Both the position numbers and the translations under genes were made by a program. A stretch of DNA of 52,025 nt from Clostridiaceae bacterium (lineage in GTDB: Bacteria > Bacillota > Clostridia > Oscillospirales > Butyricicoccaceae), in NCBI GenBank assembly GCA_009911355.1, contig QXXE01000024.1, forward strand, positions 1 to 52,025. The letters are read 5' to 3'. This document shows positions 39,781-47,666 of the stretch, piece by piece (position 1 is the first letter of the stretch; each line of letters opens with the position of its first letter). The notes beneath the pieces are model-generated. The model saw only the letters and a program-made list of their open reading frames with translations. It searched no databases and had not been told where the DNA came from.

Positions 39781-41004
39781 ATGGCAATGCAAGAGAAAAA
39801 GAACGTGCTCCAGGGCCTGAAGGTGCTCGATTTCACCATCGCGCTGGCGGGCGCATACACCGCGTGGCAGTTTGCCGACCTCGGCGCGGAGGTCTGGAAG
39901 GTGGAGCGCTTCGGTTCCGGCGACCAGGCGCGCTATTGGGACCCGTGCGTACAGGAGTTCGGCGGGCAAAGCACCCTGTTTATCGCCTATAACAAGAACA
40001 AGCAGAGCATCGAGGTCAACCTCGGCAAGCCAGAGGGCAAGGAGATCATCTACCGGCTGGCGAAGGAAGCCGACGTGGTGCTGGAAAACTTTAAGAGCGG
40101 GTCGATCGACCGGCTGGGGCTCGGCTATGAGAAGCTGCGCGAGATCAACCCCAAGCTGGTGTTCCTCTCCCTCAGCGGCTTCGGCGGCTCCGGCCCGCTG
40201 ATGAAGTACCCCTGCTATGACGCGATCGCGGCGGCGCGCAGCGGCTTTGCGGCCAGCAACGGCGAGCCCGACGGCGCGCCGATGAAGGCGGGCAACGCCA
40301 ACGGCGACACGCTGACCGGCACTTACGCCTTCGCGGCGGCGCTGATGGGGCTGGTCGAGGCGCGGCGCACCGGCAAGGGCTGCCGCATCGACATCGGCAT
40401 GACCGATGTGGGCATGCTCAGCTGCTGCGAGACGCTGATGGACTACGACCGCACCGGCAACCCGCAGACCCGCTTCGGCAATCATGACCGCTTTATCGCG
40501 CCTTATGGCATTTTCGCGGCGAGCGACGGATGGGCGGCAATCATCGCGGACACCGAGCAGCGCTGGGCGGCGCTGTGCGATGCGCTGGGCCTGCCCGGGC
40601 TGCGGGAGGACGCGCGGTTTGCAACCAACGCGGCCCGTATCCAGAACCGCGACGCGCTTGTCGGGGAGCTTGAGGCCGTCACCCGCACGCTGCCCCGCGC
40701 CGAGATCGAACGGCGGCTGCTCGCGGCGGGCGTCCCGGCTTCCGAGGTGCTGCCCTTTATCGAGATGTACACCTCCGACCATGCCAACGCGACCCGGGTC
40801 ACCGACCTCGTTTGGCAGGAGAAGGTGGGGCAGATGCGCTTTTACAACAACCCGCTGCGTTTTGACAACCAGCTTTGCCCCATCCACAGCGGCGCGCCGC
40901 TGCTGGGGCAGCATACAACGGACATCCTCCAGGGCGCGGGCTACTCGCCGGAGGAGATCGACAAGCTGTACGCCGACGGCGTCGTCGCGAGCAGCATGAT
41001 CTGA
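39781..41004 (+). CDS. Family III CoA-transferase (CaiB/BaiF/Frc family)
   Basis: 407 residues. Visible: LKVLDFTIALAGAYTAWQFADLGAEVWKVE, NKNKQSIEVNLGKPEGKEI, INPKLVFLSLSGFGGSGP, and active-site loop CRIDIGMTDVGML, with Asp-209 where formyl-CoA transferase has its catalytic Asp. It would transfer CoA between a thioester and the pathway's acid. A second in-frame ATG two codons on has better spacing from GGGGAGG. The side-by-side pair of family III enzymes, only one with the Asp, is reminiscent of heteromeric CoA-transferases such as BbsEF. Acceptor unknown; similar to but not clearly CaiB. Confidence 0.9.
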   Translation: MAMQEKKNVLQGLKVLDFTIALAGAYTAWQFADLGAEVWKVERFGSGDQARYWDPCVQEFGGQSTLFIAYNKNKQSIEVNLGKPEGKEIIYRLAKEADVVLENFKSGSIDRLGLGYEKLREINPKLVFLSLSGFGGSGPLMKYPCYDAIAAARSGFAASNGEPDGAPMKAGNANGDTLTGTYAFAAALMGLVEARRTGKGCRIDIGMTDVGMLSCCETLMDYDRTGNPQTRFGNHDRFIAPYGIFAASDGWAAIIADTEQRWAALCDALGLPGLREDARFATNAARIQNRDALVGELEAVTRTLPRAEIERRLLAAGVPASEVLPFIEMYTSDHANATRVTDLVWQEKVGQMRFYNNPLRFDNQLCPIHSGAPLLGQHTTDILQGAGYSPEEIDKLYADGVVASSMI

Positions 41005-41026
41005 GCCGGGAGGAGGAACGGCGGCA

Positions 41027-41869
41027 ATGGGACTGAAATTTGATGTGATCGGCCGCAAGGCGGGCCCGCTGCGGCTGCGCTACGACTGGCGCAAGCTGGC
41101 GCTGTACGCGCTGAGCGTCGGCGCGAACGTGGACGGCGAGCTGGAATACGTCTACGAAAAGGATATGAAGGCCATCCCGACCTACTGGGCAGCGATCCTG
41201 GGGTTTGAGGAGTTCACCGATTCCTATGAGTACGGGCAGAGCCTGCCGGATACCCTGCATTACGGCTTCGAGATCCATTTCCATCAGCCGATGGTCCGCA
41301 CGGAGGGCGAGATCCATTATACGGTCGAGCTGCTGGACATTTTCGACCGGGGCGAGGGGCGCGGCAGCCTTGCGGAGATCCAGGCGGAAGCATTCAATGA
41401 GGACGAGGAAAAGGTCTTTACGCTGATCACACGCGACATCGACATGTCGACGGGCGGCTTTGGCGGCAGGAAGCCGCCGAAGGCGGTGGTCGAATACCCC
41501 GGCCGCGAGCCCGATTTTACCTATGACGACTTCATCGGCCCCAATCAGGCGGCGATCTACCGGATTGACAACGACCCGAACATCCTGCATATCGACCCCG
41601 ATTTTGCAAAGCTTGGCGGCTTTGAGCGGCCGATCATCATGGGCATGTGTACAGCGGGCTACGCCTGCCGGGCGCTGCTGCAAACGGTGTGCGGCAACCG
41701 GCCGGAAGCGATCAAATCGTTCGCGGTGCGGTTTACCTCGACGTTGGAGCCGGGCCGGGCGGTCCGGACCCAGATTTGGCGCACCGGCGGGCATGAAGTG
41801 GCCTTCCGCCTGCTGGATGCGGAAACCGGGACTGCGGTGCTGGACTTCTGCACGGCGGAAATTGACTGA
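41027..41869 (+). CDS. MaoC-type enoyl-CoA hydratase (hydratase 2 family)
   Basis: 280 residues with two hot-dog halves. The C-terminal half bears the hydratase-2 motif QAAIYRIDNDPNILHIDPDFAKLGGFERPIIMGMC, with catalytic Asp/His pattern intact. The N-terminal half (about 1-150) is the non-catalytic MaoC_N repeat, as in peroxisomal hydratase 2. It hydrates trans-2-enoyl-CoA to (R)-3-hydroxyacyl-CoA, or runs in reverse. This differs in stereochemistry from the CaiD-like hydratase downstream. ATG after GGAGGAGG, 22 bp from the CoA-transferase. Co-transcribed with the right arm. Confidence 0.9.
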   Translation: MGLKFDVIGRKAGPLRLRYDWRKLALYALSVGANVDGELEYVYEKDMKAIPTYWAAILGFEEFTDSYEYGQSLPDTLHYGFEIHFHQPMVRTEGEIHYTVELLDIFDRGEGRGSLAEIQAEAFNEDEEKVFTLITRDIDMSTGGFGGRKPPKAVVEYPGREPDFTYDDFIGPNQAAIYRIDNDPNILHIDPDFAKLGGFERPIIMGMCTAGYACRALLQTVCGNRPEAIKSFAVRFTSTLEPGRAVRTQIWRTGGHEVAFRLLDAETGTAVLDFCTAEID

Positions 41870-41888
41870 ACGGCGACAGGAGGGGCTT

Positions 41889-42527
41889 ATGCAGATCATC
41901 CGGCTGACGCTGGGCGCGTTTGAGACCAACTGCTACCTGGTGGAAGGGGAGCCCGGGCGGTGCATCGTGATCGACCCTGCGGACGGGGGCGCACGGCTGC
42001 TGCGCGAGCTGGGCTCGCGCGGCCTGACCCCCGAAGCGGTCCTGCTGACACACGGGCATTACGACCATATCCTCGCGGTGCCGGATTTGCAGCGGCGCTG
42101 GCCGTCGCTGCCGGTGTTCTGCCATCCGGCGGACTGCCCGGAGGCGCTCACCGAGTACGACATGGGGCAGGAGTTCCCGACCGTGACCGCTTTCGCCAAC
42201 GTCCAGCCGATCGCGGAGGGGCAGGAGCTTTCCTTCGCGGGGCTGACGGCCCGGGTTCTGGAAACGCCGGGGCATACGCCGGGCTCGGTCACCTTCCGGA
42301 TCGGGGATACGCTGTTTACCGGGGATACCTTATTTTATATTGATATCGGGCGCACCGATTTTGAAGGCGGCAGCTACCCGCAGATGATGCGTTCGCTGCG
42401 CCGGCTTGCCCTGCTGGACGGGGACCCAGAGATCCTGCCGGGGCACGGCCCCCGCACAAGGCTCGGCTATGAGCGGCGCTTTAATCCATATTTGAAAAAT
42501 GGGGGAGGGGGTGTGCCCTGGGGCTAA
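41889..42527 (+). CDS. Metallo-beta-lactamase-fold hydrolase, glyoxalase II-like
   Basis: 212 residues from ATG 41889, following GGAGGGG. Metal-site motif THGHYDH (His-55, -57, Asp-59, His-60), ETPGHTPGSVTF, FTGDTLFYIDIGRTD and ILPGHGP. The family includes thioesterases of the glyoxalase II kind. In this setting it may hydrolyse an acyl-CoA or clear a thioester side product. It lies 19 bp after the hydratase. No membrane segment. Confidence 0.9.
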   Translation: MQIIRLTLGAFETNCYLVEGEPGRCIVIDPADGGARLLRELGSRGLTPEAVLLTHGHYDHILAVPDLQRRWPSLPVFCHPADCPEALTEYDMGQEFPTVTAFANVQPIAEGQELSFAGLTARVLETPGHTPGSVTFRIGDTLFTGDTLFYIDIGRTDFEGGSYPQMMRSLRRLALLDGDPEILPGHGPRTRLGYERRFNPYLKNGGGGVPWG

Positions 42528-42577
42528 GCGGAAACAGAAGGATAGGCTATTTGGAGACATAACAGGAGTTGATTCAC

Positions 42578-43354
42578 ATGGAAAACAAAAATGTATTGAC
42601 CGAGCTGCGTGACGGCGTACTGGTCGTCACCATCAACCGCAACGAGCGGCGCAACGCCATCGACCCGGCGACTGCGGCGGAAATGGAAGAGATCCTGAAC
42701 CATGCGGAAAAGGACCCGGCTGTCGGCGCGATCCTGCTGACCGGCGCGGGCGAGCGCAGCTTCTGCGCAGGCGAGGACCTCGCGGCGCTGGGCGAGAACG
42801 GCGAGTGCCTGACCGAGACCGAGCACGGCTTCGCGGGCATTACCGAACGCCTTTGCAGCAAGCCGATCGTGTGCGCGTGCAACGGCACGGCGGTTGCGGG
42901 CGGCCTGGAGATTGCGCTGGCGTGCGACGTGATCGTCGCGGCGGAGCACTGCCGGTTCGGGCTGACCGAAGTCAAGGTCGGCCTGCTTGCAACCAGCGGT
43001 GGCCTGGTACGCCTGCCCAAGCTGATCCCCGCTAAGATTGCGGCGGAAATGTGCCTGACCGCGAAGCTCATCGATGCCAAGCGCGCTTATGAGGTCGGCC
43101 TGGTCAACTACGTTGTGCCTGCTGCCGGGCTGATGGACAAGGCGATGGAGCTTGCCGCGCTCATGGCGGCGAACGCGCCGATTTCGATGCGCCTGACCAA
43201 GCAGATCCTGCACATGGCCCCGCATATGTCCGAGGAGGACGGGATGCGCATGTGCCGTTATATGGCGTGGAAGTACGTGGAAGGGACCGAGGACGCGGTC
43301 GAAGGGCCGAAGGCATTCCTGGAGAAGCGCAAGCCGCAGTGGAAGAACCGCTGA
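42578..43354 (+). CDS. caiD: CaiD-like enoyl-CoA hydratase (crotonase family)
   Basis: 258 residues from ATG 42578, after AGGAG; an upstream TTG is not needed. Crotonase motifs: NRNERRNAIDPATAAEM, GAGERSFCAGEDLAAL (oxyanion hole), CNGTAVAGGLEIALACDVIVA, GLTEVKVGLLATSGGLVRLPKLIP with the acidic residue, and a C-terminal end EDAVEGPKAFLEKRKPQW very like E. coli CaiD. CaiD hydrates crotonobetainyl-CoA to carnitinyl-CoA. Assignment to carnitine itself is inference. Next to a transporter. Confidence 0.85.
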   Translation: MENKNVLTELRDGVLVVTINRNERRNAIDPATAAEMEEILNHAEKDPAVGAILLTGAGERSFCAGEDLAALGENGECLTETEHGFAGITERLCSKPIVCACNGTAVAGGLEIALACDVIVAAEHCRFGLTEVKVGLLATSGGLVRLPKLIPAKIAAEMCLTAKLIDAKRAYEVGLVNYVVPAAGLMDKAMELAALMAANAPISMRLTKQILHMAPHMSEEDGMRMCRYMAWKYVEGTEDAVEGPKAFLEKRKPQWKNR

Positions 43355-43421
43355 CCGTAAAAGACCGTAAAATACTAGCCCGCAGCCGAACTGGCTGGCG
43401 GGAGAGATTGGAGAAAAAACT

Positions 43422-44699
43422 ATGAAATTTGAAAACAGGGTATCCTCGAAATATAAGTGGATGATGCTGTTTTTAGCCGGGGCTGGTTATACCTGCGCTA
43501 ACGGATGTACCTGGCTGTATTACGGCTACTATGCTCTGATTCAGGCGCGTTTTGGCGCCACCAACACCCAAATGGGCTATCTGGGCACTATTACCGGTCT
43601 CGCCATGATTATTTGCTGGCCGCTGGGCGGCATCATAGCCGACAAGATTAAAATGAGAGTCGCCTACGTGGGCTGCATGATCTTCTCAATTGCCAATTTT
43701 GCGATTCTGGCTTTTTCCAGCGTCTATACTGTGTATATGTTGTCCGTACTGATATCCTGCCTCATGACGGGCGTGTATTACACGTTGTTCGGCAAGATTG
43801 TCAAGGGTGTCTCCACGCCCACGACAGAGGGCAAGAACTCCGGTTTTTTCTGGGCCATCTTCGCTGCTGCAAACTCTGTTATCGGCGCGATTGGTTCCTA
43901 TCTGGTTGGCAAGATGGATACGGCCGGCTGGAGCCCGCTGATGTTCATGTTCCTGGCATTGTCTGTGATAATGGGGATCGTCTGCCTGCTTACGCTGGAT
44001 GACAGCAAATTCAACGATTGGTCCGTTCTGGAGAAAAGCGACGATGCGGGCAAATTCCAGTTCAGCCAGGTGGGGAAGGTGCTGCTGATGCCTGAGCTGT
44101 GGGTTGCCGGCCTGATTTATTTCACAATGCTGATGATTACCTGCGCAGGTACGATGGCGGTTAACATGATGGGTACGATTTATATGGTCCCCCTGGGAAT
44201 TATCACTTTCCTCGGTGTGTTCCGTACCTATCTGGGGCGTGTTATCCTCAGCCCGACCTCTGGCGCGATGATTGACAAGATGGGTTCTTCGATGAGCGTA
44301 ATCCGTATCCTGTTGGTTATCACCATGGTTGGTTTCGTCCTGTTCTTCGTATTCCCCATGAACAGCGATTACTTCTGGGTCGCCATCCTGCTGGTGGCAG
44401 CTTGCACCATTGGCTATGGGATGCAGGCTACCTGCTGGATTACGCCCATCTCCGAGATTAAAGTACCTATCGCATACCACGGCACTGCAATCGGCGTTTA
44501 CAACGCGATTGGCTGCATCTCTGACGCGTTTATCTATGTCATTACCGGTGCGTGGATTGATAAGTACGGCGATATTACCGGTAATAGGATCGGTTTTGCC
44601 TTTATCGGTGTGATGTTGGTTATCTGCTTTATCCTGACAATGATTGAGAGCCGCATGATTGCCAAGCGCCGCGCCGCTCTCGGTTGGGCTAAAGAGTGA
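43422..44699 (+). CDS. Major facilitator superfamily transporter
   Basis: 425 residues with about 12 hydrophobic segments. MFS loop motif GGIIADKIKMRVAY between segments 2 and 3, and GAMIDKMGSSMS in the second half. Probably carries the pathway's acid or its product. Gene GC content and codon use are lower than in neighbouring enzymes, as often seen for strongly expressed or recently acquired genes. ATG after GGAGAA. A cccgcagcc...ggctggcggg hairpin lies upstream. It replaces the BCCT carrier CaiT of the E. coli system. Confidence 0.9.
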   Translation: MKFENRVSSKYKWMMLFLAGAGYTCANGCTWLYYGYYALIQARFGATNTQMGYLGTITGLAMIICWPLGGIIADKIKMRVAYVGCMIFSIANFAILAFSSVYTVYMLSVLISCLMTGVYYTLFGKIVKGVSTPTTEGKNSGFFWAIFAAANSVIGAIGSYLVGKMDTAGWSPLMFMFLALSVIMGIVCLLTLDDSKFNDWSVLEKSDDAGKFQFSQVGKVLLMPELWVAGLIYFTMLMITCAGTMAVNMMGTIYMVPLGIITFLGVFRTYLGRVILSPTSGAMIDKMGSSMSVIRILLVITMVGFVLFFVFPMNSDYFWVAILLVAACTIGYGMQATCWITPISEIKVPIAYHGTAIGVYNAIGCISDAFIYVITGAWIDKYGDITGNRIGFAFIGVMLVICFILTMIESRMIAKRRAALGWAKE

Positions 44700-44767
44700 T
44701 GCTGCTGAATAATCCTTGCGTTTTAAAACAAAAAGTAAAGTAAATGAATTCTGATGGAGGTTTGATT

Positions 44768-45904
44768 ATGAATTTCAAGTTTACCGAAGAGCAGGAACTG
44801 ATGGTGCAGGCGATTGAAGAGGCCATGACCCGTGAGAACCTGGAGCCGTATTTCCAGGACTGCGACAAGAACCATGAGCATCCGGAGAAATTCTGGGATA
44901 TCCTGAAGGAGCTGGGCTGCTTCAGCATGTTCCTGCCTGAGGAAGCGGGCGGCGAAGGAGAGGGCGCGGTCACGATGTTCCTTGTGATGGAAGCGCTGGG
45001 CCGCTGCGGCGCGCCGGTCTACCTGTTCTGGGACCATGTCAAGGCCGACGCGCTGCTTGAAAACGGCACCAAGGAGCAGATCGACAAGTTTATGCCGCTG
45101 TTTTTCGAGGGGCATCCGGCGTATGCGCAGGGTTTCTCCGAGCCGACTGCGGGCACTGACCTTTCGAGCAACACCATCCTGACGACTTACACCCGCCGCA
45201 ACGGCAAGGTTTACATCAACGGCCACAAGCATTTCATCTCGGGCGCGCAGGGCAGCGATTATTGCCTGACCCTCTGCAAGAACGCTGACAACCCGGAGCA
45301 GCTGACCCTGTGGTTCGTACCTACCAACGTCCCTGGCTGCAAAAAGGAGCCGATGGAGAAGATGGGCCTGAACATGGAGAACGTCAACGACATCTGGTTT
45401 GACGAGGTCGAGATTGACGAGTCTGATATGTTCAGCTTTGAGGGCAACGGCCTGATGGCGACTTCTAAGGGCTTTGACTACGAGCGCCTGATCGATGCGT
45501 TCAATGCCTATGGGCAGGCGCTGTGCGCGTATGAGGATGCTTGCCGCTACGCGAACCAGCGCGTGGCCTTCGGCAAGGAGATCGGCCGTCTCCAGCTCAT
45601 CCAGAACCATATTATGCAGATGGCGATGCGTATTTACACCATGCGCGACCTGCTGCTGCACTTTGCTTGGAACAAGGACAACGGCTGCCTGAAGCGCGAG
45701 GAGGCTTCGATTGCGAAGCAGTACTGCTCGGAAGCTGCAAACGAGGTTGTTGACCATGCGATGCAGGTCATGGCGGGCATTGGCTTCTGCGGCAGCCGCG
45801 TCAGCCGTATTTACCGCGACCTGCGCATCACCCGTATTTCGGGCGGCACTGGCGAGATCCAGACCTCGATTGCCAGCCGCCAGATCCTCAAGCGTTACCG
45901 CTGA
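44768..45904 (+). CDS. caiA: CaiA-like acyl-CoA dehydrogenase (crotonobetainyl-CoA reductase type)
   Basis: 378 residues from ATG 44768, after TGGAGG. Aligns along its length with E. coli CaiA: EEQELMVQAIEEAMTRENLEPYFQDCDKN, YTRRNGKVYINGHKHFIS, MGLNMENVNDIWFDEVEIDE, FDYERLIDAFNAYG, YANQRVAFGKEIGRLQLIQ, and end RITRISGGTGEIQ. As in CaiA, the usual acyl-CoA dehydrogenase catalytic Glu in the EG-T motif is Gly. It would reduce an enoyl-CoA with electrons from the FixAB flavoprotein. It has its own ribosome-binding site; repeat cassette downstream. Confidence 0.87.
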   Translation: MNFKFTEEQELMVQAIEEAMTRENLEPYFQDCDKNHEHPEKFWDILKELGCFSMFLPEEAGGEGEGAVTMFLVMEALGRCGAPVYLFWDHVKADALLENGTKEQIDKFMPLFFEGHPAYAQGFSEPTAGTDLSSNTILTTYTRRNGKVYINGHKHFISGAQGSDYCLTLCKNADNPEQLTLWFVPTNVPGCKKEPMEKMGLNMENVNDIWFDEVEIDESDMFSFEGNGLMATSKGFDYERLIDAFNAYGQALCAYEDACRYANQRVAFGKEIGRLQLIQNHIMQMAMRIYTMRDLLLHFAWNKDNGCLKREEASIAKQYCSEAANEVVDHAMQVMAGIGFCGSRVSRIYRDLRITRISGGTGEIQTSIASRQILKRYR

Positions 45905-45934
45905 CCCCCTGTGCCCCATGCGGGCGCGGTCCAT

Positions 45935-46105
45935 CCTTCTTTCTGCCGGGCGGGGGGCTTCGGCCTCCCGCTTGGCCCCTTATGCGCTCGCTGCGCTGTT
46001 ACGTCCCCTGCGCGGGGAGCGGCAGGGCGCTGCCCTGCACCCGCAATTTTTTCGAGAAAAAATTGAGTAAAAGCTTTATTCCCGCTGCGGCGGGGATGGG
46101 TGCGG
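45935..46105. repeat. Repeat cassette between the two acyl-CoA dehydrogenase genes
   Basis: gggcggggggcttcggcctcccgc, gcgctcgctgcgc, the gcagggcgctgccctgcaccc unit, and the gcaattttttcgag-aaaaaattgagtaaaag hairpin, which is the inverted form of the module at 13920 and 49375. No gene in 45905-46191. Confidence 0.75.
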
Positions 46106-46191
46106 CGCGATAGGCTTTTACGGTCCTGTTCAGAAATGTGCTGGATGGGGGTTCATGTGGATTGAGTGTTCAAAAAAAGGAGTATTTTGTT

Positions 46192-47334
46192 ATGGATTTT
46201 AAATTGAATGACGAGCAGCAGCTGCTGCAAACCATGTTCCGTGAATTTGTAGAAAAGGAAGTACGTCCGATCGCGGCGGAGCTCGACGAAAACGAGCGCT
46301 TCCCCGTCGAGCTCATCCCGAAAATGGGTGAGATCGGCCTGTTCGGCATCCCGATCCCGGAAGAGCTGGGCGGCGTTGGCATGGGCAACGTAGAGTACGT
46401 GATGGCGGTTGAAGAAGTGTCGAAGGCCTGCGCGAGCACTGGCGTCACGATTTCCGCGCACACCTCGCTGTGCTGCTGGCCCATCCTTGCTTATGGTACC
46501 GACGGGCAGAAGGAAAAGTACCTGCCTGATCTTGCTTCTGGCGAGAAGCTGGGCGCGTTCGGCCTGACCGAGCCCAACGCCGGCACCGACGCTGCCATGC
46601 AGCGCACCACCGCTGAGGACAAGGGCGACCATTTCCTGCTCAACGGCAGCAAGATTTTCATTACGAACGGTTCCTATGCGGACGTTTATGTTGTCTTTGC
46701 TATGACCGACAAGTCGGCGGGCAACCGCGGCATCAGCGCCTTCATCCTGGAGAAGGGGATGGAAGGCTTCACCTTTGGAAGCAAGGAAAAGAAGATGGGT
46801 ATCCGCGGCTCGGCGACCTATGAGCTGATCTTTAATAATGTCAAGGTCCCGAAGGAAAACCTGCTTGGCGAGCTGGGCAAGGGCTTCAAGGTTGCAATGT
46901 CCACGCTCGACGGCGGGCGCATCGGCATTGCGGCGCAGGCGCTTGGCATTGCGCAGGGCGCAATCGATGAGACGGTCAAGTATACCAAGGAGCGCGTACA
47001 GTTCGGCAGGAGCATCGCCTCCTTCCAGAACACCCAGTTCGCGCTGGCCGAGATGCAGACCCGCGTAGACGCGGCACGCCTGCTGGTTTACCGTGCGGCG
47101 GCGATGAAGGACGAGGGCGAGCCCTACTCCTCTGCGGCGGCGATGGCGAAGCTGTTTGCATCCGAGGCGGCGCGCGACGTGACCTGCCGTGCGGTGCAGC
47201 TGTTCGGCGGCTACGGCTACACCCGCGATTACCCGGTTGAGCGTATGATGCGCGACGCAAAGATTACTGAGATTTACGAGGGCACGAGCGAGGTCCAGAA
47301 GATGGTCATCGCTGCCCACATGGGGCTGAAATAA
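46192..47334 (+). CDS. Acyl-CoA dehydrogenase, butyryl-CoA dehydrogenase type
   Basis: 380 residues from ATG 46192, after AAAAAAGGAG. Typical Bcd: MDFKLNDEQQLLQTMFREFVEKEVRPIA, FGLTEPNAGTDAAMQRTTA, FITNGSYADVYVVFAMTD, KKMGIRGSATYELIFNNVKVP, GGRIGIAAQALGIAQGA, QLFGGYGYTRDYPVERMMRDAKITEIYEG with the catalytic Glu intact. It oxidises or reduces a short-chain acyl-CoA, using ETF. The neighbouring CaiA-like protein lacks this Glu, so the two likely act on different steps. ETF partners are on the opposite arm. Confidence 0.93.
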   Translation: MDFKLNDEQQLLQTMFREFVEKEVRPIAAELDENERFPVELIPKMGEIGLFGIPIPEELGGVGMGNVEYVMAVEEVSKACASTGVTISAHTSLCCWPILAYGTDGQKEKYLPDLASGEKLGAFGLTEPNAGTDAAMQRTTAEDKGDHFLLNGSKIFITNGSYADVYVVFAMTDKSAGNRGISAFILEKGMEGFTFGSKEKKMGIRGSATYELIFNNVKVPKENLLGELGKGFKVAMSTLDGGRIGIAAQALGIAQGAIDETVKYTKERVQFGRSIASFQNTQFALAEMQTRVDAARLLVYRAAAMKDEGEPYSSAAAMAKLFASEAARDVTCRAVQLFGGYGYTRDYPVERMMRDAKITEIYEGTSEVQKMVIAAHMGLK

Positions 47335-47507
47335 GCTGCTGGTTGCCTGCGCACAGGGAAGCCTTGCGCACGGGCGGTTTGCCGGCTGTGCCGCGGTCCG
47401 ATAGACGGGCTGCGGCGTGCGATACGGCCTGTGCCCGCAGGCGCTGCCTGCGGGCGCGGGCTTCTGCTTTTTCCACGCTTTCCGGGAAAAGGGAAAGGAG
47501 AATTTTT

Positions 47508-47627
47508 ATGGGAGAGGTCATTTTTTCGATCTGCGTCGGGGGCTGCCTGGTGTTGTCCGGCATTGTGATGAACGTCGTGCTGGCCCGGGAAGAGAAGGGC
47601 CTCGGAAAAAAAGAAAAGGCTGAATAA
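47508..47627 (+). CDS. Symporter small accessory protein
   Basis: 39 residues, starting MGEVIFSICVGGCLVLSGIVMN 7 nt after GGAAAGGAG. One membrane helix (about 4-26) then a charged tail (LAREEKGLGKKEKAE). It directly precedes an SSS-family symporter, the usual place for small accessory subunits of sodium-solute symporters. Easily missed because of its size. Function by context: assembly or stability of the symporter. Confidence 0.8.
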   Translation: MGEVIFSICVGGCLVLSGIVMNVVLAREEKGLGKKEKAE

Positions 47628-47666
47628 AAGGGTTTTGGAAGGTCACGAGATAAGGAGGCGGGAACA

